A DNA stretch of 64,000 bases from Amanita rubescens. Its lineage: Eukaryota > Basidiomycota > Agaricomycetes > Agaricales > Amanitaceae. Of this stretch, positions 53,693 to 64,000 are shown piece by piece. Both the position numbers and the translations under genes were made by a program. The DNA is taken from positions 62,001 to 126,000 of the forward strand of contig WION01000009.1 in the NCBI GenBank assembly GCA_015039365.1, given 5' to 3'. Within the stretch, counting starts at the first letter, position 1. Each line of letters opens with the position of its first letter. Below the pieces are notes generated by a model. It made no database searches and was not told where the DNA came from. It worked only from the letters and a program-made list of their open reading frames with translations.

Positions 53693-56600
53693 ATGCACTC
53701 TGACTTCGACAGACAAGATTCCCCACAATCCAACCTCTTCATGAAAGGGCCAAAGCGGAAAAGACTTGCAAAAGTGAGTCGCGCTTTCCAATATCCCTGA
53801 CCCCTCAGTCTCAGCCCATCGCAGGCTTGCGATGCTTGTCACAAGAGCAAACGCCGTTGCGACGGCACAGGTATGCCGTTACATTCATTTTAGTTACCCT
53901 TTTCCTCACTATTTTCTTTCAGCTCCCTGCAGCAACTGGTGCGGCGCTTACGATCCATTTCATCTCACCCTCATCCTACCATCGTCAGCTTTTATGCCAC
54001 AAAATCTTGCACCTATACAGATGCATCGGGTCGCCCAGTTCCCGCGCCGAGATCTTTTAGTACGGAGCGGAGCGACCCTCAATCATCATCGCAGTCGTAT
54101 CCCGCCCCGTATCCCGACGCCAGCAGGCACAACCTATCACTCCCCCCACCAAATGCTCCGCCCATTCAAACCATGACCGCCGAGATCTCCGAAGATGATA
54201 ATCAGAATATCCGTAAAAAGACACGAAACGATGGAGGAAATCTGATACCTGCAGACGACATGGTCATGGACGATGGTCCCATTTCCGGGCTATCCATGGA
54301 GCGCCCAATCCCTGTTAAGCTAGATCACCTCCTAATGCACGAACTCACGAGCTGTAAGCGCAAAAGATTAAACAAGGCCCTGAGACTGATTGTGATCATG
54401 ATCACATAGTGTTTTTTACTCATTGCCATCCTGCGCGCATTATTATCCACAAGACGAGTTTCTCCACTTCCCTCAGTCACAACCTAGTGCCTGAGCATCT
54501 CATTCACGCCATCTGCGCGCTAGCGGCGCCATTATCCAAACAACCAAAGATCCGGACGCATCCAGCGCGGTTTGCAGGCAAACCGTTCGCGCAAGAAGCG
54601 ATGTCTATCATGTTCGACGGCGCTGGACGTCTTATATGTGAACCTAATCTTGCAACGGCCCAGGCGCTGTGTCTGCTACAAATACATGACATCATAACGA
54701 AGGACAAGAATATGCGGTACCACACCCGATATCACGGTACGACGTCATCGCCCCTCCTCCGACTTGTCTGATCGTGTCCGACGCGCAGATCTTGCTCTCC
54801 AGATCGTCAAAGGCCTCGGAGTCCACAATCCCGAACACCCCTTGTTAACGCCGGTCCCTTCCCGCGAGTTAATTCAAATCACAATCGAACGCGAGTCCGT
54901 CCGCCGCATTTTTTGGCTTATCCAAATGCTCGACGTCATGATTGCCATGTACTTCAAAAGGCCTCTTATTACCTCGGAGAATGACCTGCGCGTAAGGCTT
55001 CCGTCCAACGAGTCCAGTTTCGAGTTGGCCAATCATACCACTTTGCCAGGTAATTAGCTCACCTTGACTTTTTCTTCTCTTCTTTTCTCACATCTATATT
55101 TAGAATATCTGCACCTTCCTCCGATAAAGACCCAATATGCTTCTGAATTTGGGCATCTCATCCGCGTTCTCATGATATATGCCGCGGTCGAGCGTGTACT
55201 AGATTACCTAACAGGCTTGCAAGGTTCTTTTCCTGCTTTATGTGACTGGGATAGATGCTGACGTACGTGCCTTTTAAAACCCGACTTAGAACCCGACCCT
55301 TCCGTAAACTTTGCCACCCTTGTTTATGAGACAGATCAGAAAATAAAGGTGTGCTAGCATGAGGCTCTTGTCAATCATTATAGATGAATTTTAGGACTGG
55401 TCAAACTCACTACCGGAGCATCTCCGGTTTTCTAAGGACAGTCTTTCTGTACAGCAGTCCATGTTTGAGACTAGCTCAAACGATGGCGCCTGGTGCTACT
55501 GCTGCATGCATGTATATCACGCTTCCACCCTGATTGCTCTCAACAATGTGAGAAATAGAAAGTTCCTTGATATCAGGCAATCGATGACCGTATTTCAGGT
55601 ACAGCAGCTTCTACAAAGACAACCCGTCCTCAAAGTCGGACCCCAATACGCCACTGACATGTTGGACCAGATTTTAACTCTACTTGATGAGCGTGGAAAA
55701 AATAGTCTCCTCAGTGAGTATCTCCCTTTCCGAATGTTGCATTCCATTGCTGAGTCTGGCAGTGTCCGCTGCATTATGGGTAAGAATTGTTGCATCATTA
55801 ACTCAGATGTGCACTGACATCTGAATCAAGACGTATGCTGGTCATTGCGGAAGGGATGATCCGCAGATTCACATCATGGCAAGAGATTATGAGGAATACT
55901 GGGGCACCCGAATGTTAGACTTGGTCCGAGATTGGCGTTCCCGGATGACACCCCATCACCAACAATTATACCAATATATAACCCCGCCACAAAAATACGG
56001 TCAACACACATCCTTCAAGCACCGACCCTCTGATACCTTTTCCAATCCACATCCTCAACCTAGAGACATACCACCCGGAGTTATTCCAATGCAAATACAA
56101 ATAAGTAGTAATGAACCATCTCGCATAGATCAGTCCCGCCCGTCTAGTGGTGATCCCATGCAAGGGAATGCCAAGCACCACTCTCCATCACCATCGTCCA
56201 CCAATCCCTATCCTTCGGCACGGCATCCGGAAGATACACGCTACGTTAACCCCAACTGGCATCAACAACATGACGTGCGAGCGTCGACTTCTACAGGCAT
56301 ATATTCAGGGCCATCGGGACAGGGAATGAATTTCGGAAGCGATGGGCAAGGTCATGCGTGGGCAGGACGGGATCATGACCGCTACCAAACGGGGTATAAT
56401 GAGCGGGTCAAGAAAGAGGTTGGTAAATTGCGTCGCGTCGGATATTAAGTATTCATTTATTTTTGTCATTCAGAATGAATCACCTGTCAACAATAGCCCT
56501 TTTGGCGCCCCTGGAAGTAGTCAACATACCCTGTCACCAGACGGAGTGTCGAGGACCTACTCTACGGGAAATGGTCCTAATGGAGATGGCCAACCGCAGT

Positions 56601-56836
56601 CACTGCCATCGCTTAAAGCCAGCGGTTTATTGGATTCATGGGCCCCATCATCAAGAATATCCGAGAGGTTGCAAGATGTACCTCCACGAAAATCACCTTT
56701 AAGTATATTGCATCAAAGACCATCCCCTGGGCACATGGATACCGGAGGCGATCCGTCCCGGAATGCGCCTGCCACGACACCCTCTGGTCTACCCGTCGGT
56801 CTGCAATGGCTCGCTAATGAGTCACGGCAACAGTAA
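53693..56836 (+). CDS. Zn2Cys6 fungal transcription factor with fungal_trans domain
   Basis: The ATG at 53693 opens MHSDFDRQDSPQSNLFMKGP, a basic KRKRLAK patch and, across three exons, a binuclear zinc cluster: CDACHKSKRRCDGTAPCSNC then FYATKSCTYTDASGRPVPAP, giving all six cysteines in the usual spacing. An intron splits the codon of the fifth Cys region. The middle part (about 54400-55800) is the fungal transcription factor homology domain: LVPEHLIHAICALAAPLSKQ, HDLALQIVKGLGVHNPEHPL, RESVRRIFWLIQMLDVMIAM and YHASTLIALNN. A Pro/Ser/Gln-rich C-terminus follows, ending GLQWLANESRQQ at 56834-56836. The last intron appears to use a GTTGGT donor near 56420. The pathway it controls cannot be read from sequence, and neighbours give no cluster context. 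Confidence 0.88.
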
Positions 56837-57184
56837 ACTGTACTTCATCTGCACGCGTTAAATGTGTATGCATTCTATTCGTCATACCGTATACTAACCG
56901 ATATACCTTCATCGCTTTATGTAAACCTTGCATCCCCCACTCTTGCATTCTTACTTGCATCCACACTTGCATTAAGCTCGTGTATTGTCAGCATAATGGA
57001 ACAAAGCAACCATAGCATATGCGTTATAACAGCAAATTACAATGTAATAATTTGTAGCGCACATCATGGATAGAATTTGGATGGCCTTACTTCTTTTTTT
57101 TTGGCACTATTGTCTGTGTGAAAGTCATTATTTTGTGATATCTATATACAAGTAAGTCCCAACTATAGTTTCTGGCCTCGGACC
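56837..57184. other. Intergenic region after the Zn2Cys6 factor gene
   Basis: About 350 bp that holds the 3' UTR of the transcription factor, several CTTGCAT-type short repeats (56929-56972) and a T-run at 57092-57102. No gene or structured element was recognised. Confidence 0.4.
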
Positions 57185-57710
57185 ATGCCACGCAAAGCGG
57201 TAGCCCACACCCCGAGGCTGACCGGCAAATCCCAGAAAAAGGGGCTGTGACTCTAGTTGTGTGATGCAGCCGTCCTCCGTAAGTCCCTGTGCGCAGTGAA
57301 AGGATAAGAGCGTTCACACTTACGTTCATTTCATCTTGCAGTAACAGGATTGTGTTGCCACCAGTGCCAGATGGCTTGAAGGGGGGAAGGGCTGTATTTG
57401 GTTACTCATCGATGACAATGTCCAACGCAACTACTACCATGAGTTGGAATTAGAGGAGGACATGACACCGGAAGACTACCGCAATAAATATGAGAAATAT
57501 TGCATCGTGCGGGATGCTGCTCGGATGGCAAATTGTTGCACAGGAATCATGTGGATGAGAACAACCCGACCCGGAGAAAAGGCAGTCTTCGCTTCCTTTG
57601 CCTCTTACAGACCTCCCTTTGTTGAAATGGGACTCCCCACTGTCGATGCACTGGCCGAATTCAAAAGGCATTTGTTTATAGACACAGATCCTTATTGGTA
57701 TGGACACTGA
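57185..57710 (+). CDS. Unrecognised small protein, uncertain 5' exons
   Basis: I do not recognise this protein. The firm part is the last exon, in frame from about 57348 to the TGA at 57708-57710: DDNVQRNYYHELELEEDMTP, EDYRNKYEKYCIVRDAARMA, NCCTGIMWMRTTRPGEKAVF, SYRPPFVEMGLPTVDALAEF and FIDTDPYWYGH. It has real-protein character (balanced composition, no low complexity). A likely first exon starts at the ATG at 57185 (MPRKAVAHTPRLTGKSQKKG), but its frame stops at TGA unless one base is skipped, and the region 57340-57405 also reads well in another frame (VLPPVPDGLKGGRAVFGY). Either extra introns or single-base errors like those in SF3B1 are involved. It converges with the membrane-protein ORF whose stop lies 50 bp away. 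Confidence 0.5.
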
Positions 57711-57759
57711 GCTATGTGTATATTAATAGCATACGGCGGGACAATCAAATTACCTCCAT

Positions 57760-58161
57760 TCAGCTTGTCCCCCAACTAAGTTTGCCGCCGCTCTTGCAAA
57801 TTGCATCAACGACTAGGTATGTTCCACAGCTGGCAGCCCAAATAACTGCTAGCCAGAGCGACCAGACGTAAATCTGCAGCTTGACACGCGATTCTCGAAA
57901 GCGCAAGTTGACGACAGGTAGCGGTATAATGAGGATAGCGACCCCAAGCTTACCAGCCAAGAGGACTCGAATCGGCCTTGCCAACTTCAGAAATGTCAGC
58001 CAAAGACGCCTCCCCCTCTTCGCCTTCAGATTTTTTTCGTCTTCTATCCCGTCCTCGTCCTCGTGATCCCGGTCGAATTCATCAGAGGAATTGGTTGCTG
58101 TATCAGACTCAGACTCGTACGGTAGTCGAGTCTCGTTGTGGGTTTCATCGGTGGATCGCAT
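57760..58161 (-). CDS. Hypothetical two-helix membrane protein, possibly a truncated relic
   Basis: An intronless 133-codon frame starts at the ATG at 58159-58161. The first 50 residues are acidic and disordered (MRSTDETHNETRLPYESESD), followed by a basic KAKRGRRLWL stretch and two hydrophobic segments, AGKLGVAILIIPLPVVNLRF and YVWSLWLAVIWAASCGTYLV. It ends soon after, at KSGGKLSWGTS. The acidic-basic-helix-helix layout recalls the N-terminal region of fungal MscS-type mechanosensitive channels, which continue for hundreds of residues more; nothing further is encoded downstream, so this may be a truncated copy or an unrelated small protein. Evidence is limited to composition and helices. Confidence 0.4.
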   Translation of the reverse strand: MRSTDETHNETRLPYESESDTATNSSDEFDRDHEDEDGIEDEKNLKAKRGRRLWLTFLKLARPIRVLLAGKLGVAILIIPLPVVNLRFRESRVKLQIYVWSLWLAVIWAASCGTYLVVDAICKSGGKLSWGTS

Positions 58162-58397
58162 AGCTTGCTTTCGGTAGAAGCAGGACTGTCAGCAAGCTTC
58201 GATACGGTATTAATAATGAGTGGACACTATGGAGCTACAACTACACCTGACGCGAACGCTACCTCGATGGTATCCAGATAACCCTTTTCTTCACCTACTA
58301 ATAGCAAAATCTACTCAAACAATGATTGTGCCGTTTCTTGATATGTCTATCGATTCCCTCTTATCCGTCTGGTATAAGCTATAACTTGACTGAGGAC

Positions 58398-58931
58398 TCA
58401 AGCTTCCACTTTCTTGAGATTTCGGTGGAGTGCGGGTTCAACGAGGATGACGCGGTCGAGAAGCTTCTTCACCACAGCGTCGTTGCTCTTGTTGTACGAC
58501 TCTGTAACAGCCTGCAGCTTGACCTCCGTCTCTCTGTCAATCGTCGCCTGGACGGTGGACGTGACACCTGTACGCTAAGCAGAAGGCGGGTTCAAAAAGG
58601 GTCGTCTAACAGACGGAACGAGACGACGTACTGCGGACTCGAAGGCCTTGAATTCGGCATCCTTAGCTTGTTTATATTCTCCTATCTCTCTTTCAGCCTC
58701 TGCTCGAGCATCCTTGAGCTTCTGCACCCGATCTATGCGAGGGTTATCATAATCGGATCCTTGTTCAAGGTTTAATAATAATGCTTACACTGTCGGGCTT
58801 GCTGAACGACTCTGGCGGCCTCTTTTTCGGCCTCGAGTAGGGTTTGAATACCTTGGCTTTGTTGAGCGGCCTAGAGGAGCAAAGCTTTGATTAGTATGAC
58901 AGTCAGTACAGGTTGAGATGAGATATACCAT
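58398..58931 (-). CDS. VMA10: V-type H+-ATPase subunit G
   Basis: Subunit G pairs with subunit E in the peripheral stalk of the vacuolar proton pump. The spliced protein starts MAAQQSQGIQTLLEAEKEAA, continues RVVQQARQ, VQKLKDARAEAEREIGEYKQ, AKDAEFKAFES, RETEVKLQAVTESYNKSNDA and VVKKLLDRVILVEPALHRNL, ending KKVEA with TGA at 58398-58400. The glutamine- and glutamate-rich amphipathic N-terminus and about 118 residues are normal for the family. The ATG at 58929-58931 is split from codon 2 by an intron (58871-58928) starting directly after it. Three further short introns follow. Confidence 0.93.
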
Positions 58932-61707
58932 TTGGTGTGGATCAAAGACTGGTAAAGTCACGCCAATGGCCCACGGTTATATATAGATTCGTATCGACGA
59001 TACTTACGTAGTGTAGTTGAACAAGAGGCGGCGGTCTGATAAAAAATGACCATTACGAACATCATCATATGCCGATTACGCGAATCGACAAGGAAATCAA
59101 TTCACTTCTGCTGTGCTGTGTCATTTGAACGCAAGACCATTCACTGCAGGGACACAGAAGATTTAGAACCTCGGAAAAAGGTGAACGAAACGCTGGGCAG
59201 TAGACTCCATGCAGTGCGTCCATATAATATTCCAACATTAATACATACAGGATCAATTACACCGCCCGCAGATCCCTTTGTGGCTATAGGCTTTCAGACG
59301 AAAGTAGCAGACCGGTTGGCTGGTGCAATCAGGTAGCTTAGCTGTTCTCGTCTCAACGCTATGCATTTCCAAAAATGAATCCTTTGACGAATTTGCACCA
59401 GCCGGTAGCAGCGGCAGCGTGCGAGATAGGAAAGTTCTCTAGGTTCCATTTCATTTCCGCTACTGCTTTGTCTCGAGTCGTATAAGTAGAAAGCGCCTGA
59501 TATCCATCCAGGCACAGGATTGGAGTTAACCGAATGTTAATCTTCTAGCTTCTTTACGTATGTCTGTCAAAGGCAACATGGAGCCATTCCCAAAGCAGTG
59601 CCCCTTGTCGCACAAGAACGTTTCGTTTGAACTATGCCCTTGCAACTGATCTTATTTTTTCTGGATACGGTTTAGTGAGGCACTTTTGGACTCGCATAAA
59701 CTGTGCCGGGTTAGTCTTGGCATTTGGTGCAAGAGCAGTACACGCCATGCGGTCTTGTCTGTCATTGAGTTTTCCGGTGAAGCTCAATTGAATGCCTTGA
59801 CACGCCAATGGCACTTAGTACGCATCCATCCTAACTAGCACAGCTGTACTCGCCTTCGGCTTCAATGAAGTCAGCGGAACACAAGTGATGTGTTCAGCAT
59901 AAGTTTGGTGACACAGTCGGGACTGCAACCAAGCACGACAAGTTATACTGGTTTTCATGGCTCACCTCAATGCCCGCAAACCATTAAAAGCGAGCCAACT
60001 TCTGGCGCCTCGAGTTTCGGAGACTATTTACTTAACAGAAGCTTGAAAAATGTAAAACGACGTCTTATTCGGTTTGTTCCTGTGTAAACCCTCTCATGGG
60101 TCATGGGTCGCCCTCTACAATGTTCTTGAAACATTTCTGCGGTCCGAAACCAGAATTCCGTGCTGCCGGTGACGTGACAAGCAATCGCGACTCATGAGTC
60201 TTGGCGAAGATAAATTATATTGGGAAAGGAAAAAAGATGTCGAGAAGCTTATGACAACTCACCTGAGAACTTGGAACGCCAAGGTTACTCTACAGCCCTG
60301 AGTCTGGGTTCCGAACGCCTGGCGGGGCGCCTGATAAGTAGCCGCCGGTTCATTCATGGTCATAGCATTTAAGCCATTTGCTTGCCGATAGAGCAATGTT
60401 ACCAGCGTGCACACATTTAGCAAGTAACAATGGCCGAGTGGAGCTTCCAAACCAAAAAATATTTTAACTTACAGGGAAGGCAGTCACTTGGGCTGTGCAT
60501 GAGTGAAAACAGTATAGACATGTGCGCGCCATGATGCTGATTGAGGCTGTTCTCAACCACATGTGCCACATAGCAGCTCTGCCACAAAAATTTGTGGGAA
60601 AAATAAACAAGATATGTTTCATTTCATTTCAATTTCGAAGTCAAAATGATCGAACCTTTCCTTTCCCGACATACTTACTGAAAAGTATGTGCTGCGATAT
60701 ACATTTAATCGCCTCATGTCAGGACTCAGGTAAGGAGAATTTACTTGATGGAATTTGGGATTAGAACGGATTCGCCTCACGCTGAAGTTCTGAAGTCGTA
60801 ATCTATGACCAACTTGAGGCTGATAACCTGACATCAGTACATTCGGCCAAAGCATCAATGTTGCCTGATTCAGGAGGCATTTTTGTTCTTGGTCTTGAAC
60901 CCTCGACGCCTCCCCGTAAGGATTCGGGAATATCTATGTTGCGCCTGAAAAGTGGGAAATCCAGATATAAACTGCCTGGGACTATTTTTGACGAAACATG
61001 AATCCAAGCGCGTCTTTTGTCATAGATAAATCGATAACCGACCATCCTGCCAGTAACCGCGCGCTCCTGTGTGCGATGGACATACCATATTGTCTTTGTT
61101 CCCTCTTGAGGTCCCTAATTCTAATTTCGTTCAACAACTATAGTCTATCTCCACTAACCGATCTTCCGTTTTTTTCACGATGCTGATTCTGAATGCGGAT
61201 GAATTGAACCTAGGATTAAATTGCGAATAGATAGTGAATATGGGCACGTTGTTGTACATCGGCATCTCCCGACATTTGCTGTATATTACCACACCTCGGA
61301 CTAGATAGTCCACTTCCTAATCGTATTATTGTGATGCATCGCAATACATCGTTCAGCGCTACGCCATTGAAGTTACTCGTGATGCGGGCATCCTACCTCA
61401 GACTATTGCATGGCCAAAATCTCAAGTTACCACTTGCACTCCGCAATCTCTCGTGTCTGGACTGAGGTGATTTTCATATGTGATAGAAGAACAAAGCAAA
61501 TTTAGATCTGATTCTGTCATGACGTGCATTGCCAAATTTGAAATCGTGTGCGGTGATACTGATCTACCATACGGGCACCACATGCTTGGACCCTGTTTCC
61601 TCCTCGTCCAGTATGTTTAGTTGTGTTGCCTATTCGAGGACAAGGCGCCTCAAGACGTATAACAGTATATATAGGTGAGGAGCCTTCAACTGAACTACGG
61701 AGACAAT
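58932..61707. other. Gene-poor 2.8-kb region
   Basis: This stretch is AT-richer than its surroundings and all open frames on both strands are under 100 codons and without family features. A 12-bp direct repeat CACGCCAATGGC occurs at 58959-58970 and 59801-59812, and an 11-bp inverted repeat GGCTGGTGCAA / TTGCACCAGCC at 59319-59329 and 59393-59403. I see no tRNA boxes, long terminal repeats or transposase remnants. It could hold long 5' or 3' UTRs, a non-coding RNA, or old degraded sequence; none can be supported from sequence alone. Confidence 0.45.
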
Positions 61708-62782
61708 ATGATCTCCTACACTGAAGCAGTCATCGTTTCGACAACCGTACAGGCAGTCCTGACTGGCGCATACTTTGCCACATTCCTTCTCTGCCTGCGA
61801 TGGCAGATCTATCCCAACCCCGACTACATCTTGAAAACGGGCAAGAGCTTCCAACGGTTTATGTTATTCATCACCATTATCATCTTTGTTTTCGCCATGA
61901 CAGACCTAGCCATTTCCCTGGAAGCTTCTTTGCTTGCCCTGAGGGGTGCCGACAACCTGGAATTCGCGGGTATCATTGCTGTGCGTAGTTTTTCCGCTCC
62001 GACATATTGTTACTTTATCTTGAGCTCGCTCCAGTTTGCTGTAGAAGCCTTTACAGCGATTATTGTCGATGGTGTTCTGGTTAGTATATCAAAGTTCTAG
62101 AAGATTTTGGTTCACCGAGTTATATTAGGTCTACCACTGTTGGATAATTTACCAAAAAGCGTGGTCAATCGCAGCTGTGCCCCTTCTCTTCTTAGTATAC
62201 AACCTCGCCAGCGTTATTACGCTCACGTCTTGGGCTTCAACCAGTATCCCAGATGTGCTGACTGTGCGATATATGCGAGTGCAAGAGAGTTTTGAGGCCT
62301 GCACCGTTTTCATTAACATATATGCGACCTGTACGTCCACCGATCTCTTTGCGATCCTTATACTAAATTTTGCTTGAGCCGCCATTATAATTCAGATCTG
62401 GAGGGAAGGCGAGCACACCCGACGCATACGCTCCATTTTCACAATTCGTGCCGTTGCAGAATCAGGCGTGTTGTACACTCTGACGAGTATCCCCGCACTC
62501 TCTGCGATATTTATCAGAGATTTTCACAATGGATCTTCGTATCCCCTGATGATGACCACTGCTATAGTACGTCGTACATTGAACGGAGACTTTGACCGCA
62601 TAACTTAATCATGCTTCTAGAGCTCCCCCTTTGCAGGAATTGCATACAATCTTCTAGTAACAAGGGCGGCTAAAAGTAGTGTCTCACCCTCCACAGCGCA
62701 ACATGCGTCCAAGCTACATTTTAGAGAGCCAAATGCAACTGTGGAGAGCAAGACATTGGACGTGGAGCAAGGAGTGCATTGA
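61708..62782 (+). CDS. Multi-pass membrane protein of an agaricomycete 7TM-like family
   Basis: The ATG at 61708 follows MISYTEAVIVSTTVQAVLTG. Hydrophobic helices follow: AVLTGAYFATFLLCLRWQIY, FMLFITIIIFVFAMTDLAIS, CYFILSSLQFAVEAFTAIIV, AVPLLFLVYNLASVITLTSW, a further one around 62300-62360, SGVLYTLTSIPALSAIFI and a last one near AGIAYNLLVTRAA. The third to fourth helices carry VDGVLVYHCWIIYQ, a motif seen in the large expanded family of uncharacterised seven-helix proteins of mushrooms (VYRCW-type). Introns are near 62080-62128, 62330-62395 and 62570-62621. The C-terminus is short and polar, with the stop TGA at 62780-62782. The function of the family is unknown; receptor activity is only a guess based on topology. 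Confidence 0.7.
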
Positions 62783-63091
62783 AAGCTCGCATAGTTGCCG
62801 ATTTTCCCCCTAACCACGTCAACATGCGTTGGCACAGGCTAATCTACTTGCTTTGGAAATGAAGTCGTTTCTATTCTATCTCCTTGTATTTGTGATTCTG
62901 CCGCCAAGTTTCGAGGTCCAAATGGCTCTCCATCAACCTTATGCGACTCCCTATCTATACTGCATTTTGTAATTTTTATCTGTGTAGCTATACAAGGCTG
63001 TATCTAGATAGTTGAATGTCATACGATATTGGAGATAGTGTGTCGTCGACGCACGCTTTAGATAGGTTAACGTATCGAACGGACGCGCAGG
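62783..63091. other. Convergent intergenic region at the right end
   Basis: About 310 bp between two convergent stop codons, AT-rich, with no gene seen. It was searched for a RING2-type Cys/His pattern that would complete the neighbouring RBR protein; none was found. Confidence 0.4.
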
Positions 63092-64000
63092 TCACGCAGA
63101 CATGATTTCGCGCCACTGGTCGCAAGTCACTCCAGCGTGGTATCGTGTCTGACATGACGAACAAATCTCCATCATGCACGTTGGACAGAGTAAGATCGTG
63201 CCAACATCACTGCACCTATGCACAGCTTCACAATGCAGCGAGGGACAAAAGAACAATCCTTCCATGTTTGTGAGGACATAAGACAGGAAATGTGCGCGAA
63301 GTAACCGCTCCTCGTCTGCCAGAGGTAAAAGATCTCGGATGACCGCGTAAGGGATGTCTTGGTTACAACGAGATCCAGCTTCGATTTCAGCGATGCACTT
63401 GAGAGGGGTATGAATGTTTTCGACAGCAGATGCAAGTAATGTCGATAAACACTCTTTGCAATAACCATGCCTGCACTGCAGGGTTATTGGTGAAATGGAC
63501 TTGCCTAGGCAGATATAGCAAATATTTGTAGAGGCATTGTCCAGGTCGTCTCGTCGGATCGTAACAGCATTTGATATTATCTCCTTCACTTTGTTCAGAA
63601 CTTTTGAATCTCCTTTGACAATTAGTTTTGAATCGACGAGATCCAATGTTACTTTATTCTTCCCGACATCGGCCTCGGACTGCAGCCGTTCCTGGCCCTG
63701 TTCAAGATACCATCGTAGAAAGAATCTGTCGAGAGGTACTTCGTTCCATGCCATGCGTACCTTCTTGAGAACCTTCAAGATGGATTCCCTCGCCCGCGGT
63801 CGATTCAACTGTTCCCCAAAAATATGGATTCGCCGCGCACGATGATCTGGTATGATAAGAACGTTATAGTCTTTGCTGTTCTCTGCGTTGACTGCATCGA
63901 TGACCTTGGTACTGCTGGGCGAATCGAAGTAATCGTCCCACACGATAGCTTCATCTTGTTTCAGGATATCTCCATTAATCAATGTATCGAGCGAGGCTAA
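63092..64000 (-). CDS. RING-IBR protein, C-terminal part (partial; no RING2 seen)
   Basis: The frame is open at the right edge, so the start lies outside. The visible part begins with a KH-like or linker region (NVLIIPDHRARRIHIFGEQL, VTLDLVDSKLIVKGDSKVLN), then RING1 (CYICLGKSISPITLQCRHGY, CKECLSTLLAS) and an IBR finger (GLFFCPSLHCEAVHRC, TILLCPTCMMEICSSCQTRY, HAGVTCDQWRE). The order and the preceding KH-like stretch resemble the DEAH helicase-RBR fusion family. RBR ligases carry the catalytic cysteine in RING2, but this frame ends at EIMSA 10 residues after the IBR (stop at 63092) and no RING2 coding is seen downstream. It may be truncated, miss a final exon or be a non-catalytic form. Confidence 0.75.
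   Translation of the reverse strand, partial: LASLDTLINGDILKQDEAIVWDDYFDSPSSTKVIDAVNAENSKDYNVLIIPDHRARRIHIFGEQLNRPRARESILKVLKKVRMAWNEVPLDRFFLRWYLEQGQERLQSEADVGKNKVTLDLVDSKLIVKGDSKVLNKVKEIISNAVTIRRDDLDNASTNICYICLGKSISPITLQCRHGYCKECLSTLLASAVENIHTPLKCIAEIEAGSRCNQDIPYAVIRDLLPLADEERLLRAHFLSYVLTNMEGLFFCPSLHCEAVHRCSDVGTILLCPTCMMEICSSCQTRYHAGVTCDQWREIMSA

Noticed and set aside
59293..59404. Hairpin from GGCTGGTGCAA / TTGCACCAGCC as an RNA gene
   Set aside because: An 11-bp stem with a 63-base loop is expected by chance in this length; no tRNA boxes or pol III signals were found around it.
61329..61616. Possible upstream exons of the 7TM-like gene
   Set aside because: The first conserved helix is already complete from the ATG at 61708, and no signal or splice pattern supports earlier coding exons.

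Overview
The window is nuclear DNA of a filamentous basidiomycete, most likely an agaricomycete. Genes are densely packed on both strands. Most introns are about 45-60 bp with GT...AG ends, some genes being split into many short exons. The protein set is fungal: an Axl2-like axial budding receptor, a Gin4/Hsl1-type kinase, Lrg1- and Rgd2-type RhoGAPs, the Slt2/Mpk1 MAP kinase, a CipC-like protein and a Zn2Cys6 factor. I could not assign a species. I see no tRNA, rRNA, CRISPR array or intact mobile element.

Layout. 1-10.8 kb: Pat1 decapping activator (runs off the left edge), glycogen debranching enzyme, a makorin-type RING/CCCH protein, the SAGA subunit Hfi1/Ada1, and mitochondrial ribosomal protein mL44. 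10.8-25.3 kb: an F-BAR/DEP/RhoGAP protein, an M50B-like membrane metalloprotease, Fis1, U2AF large subunit, Axl2-like protein, LC8 dynein light chain, and a Gin4/Hsl1-like kinase. 25.4-44.6 kb: DNA ligase IV, a forkhead factor, SF3B1, a CipC-like protein, an Lrg1-like LIM-RhoGAP and Nbp35. 44.8-58.9 kb: Slt2-type MAPK, symplekin/Pta1, uS19 (Rps15), P2, a Zn2Cys6 factor, two unrecognised small ORFs, and V-ATPase subunit G. 58.9-61.7 kb has no convincing gene. The right end holds a 7TM-like membrane protein and the C-terminal part of a RING-IBR protein that runs off the edge.

Functional threads. mRNA metabolism is well represented: U2AF and SF3B1 act together at the branch site and 3' splice site, symplekin in 3'-end formation, and Pat1 in decay. 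A second group concerns polarity and cell wall integrity (two RhoGAPs, Axl2, Gin4/Hsl1, Slt2). The linkage of either group may be chance. Five divergent gene pairs share very short upstream regions (26-322 bp between start codons).

Sequence quality. The SF3B1 gene has two places, and the Rgd2-like gene at least four, where homologous reading frames can be joined only by skipping a single base and no intron fits. As SF3B1 is essential in the fungi studied, single-base insertion errors in the assembly are the simplest explanation. Exon boundaries were inferred by eye. I found no convincing new multi-gene system; the notable items are gene-structure and promoter oddities.
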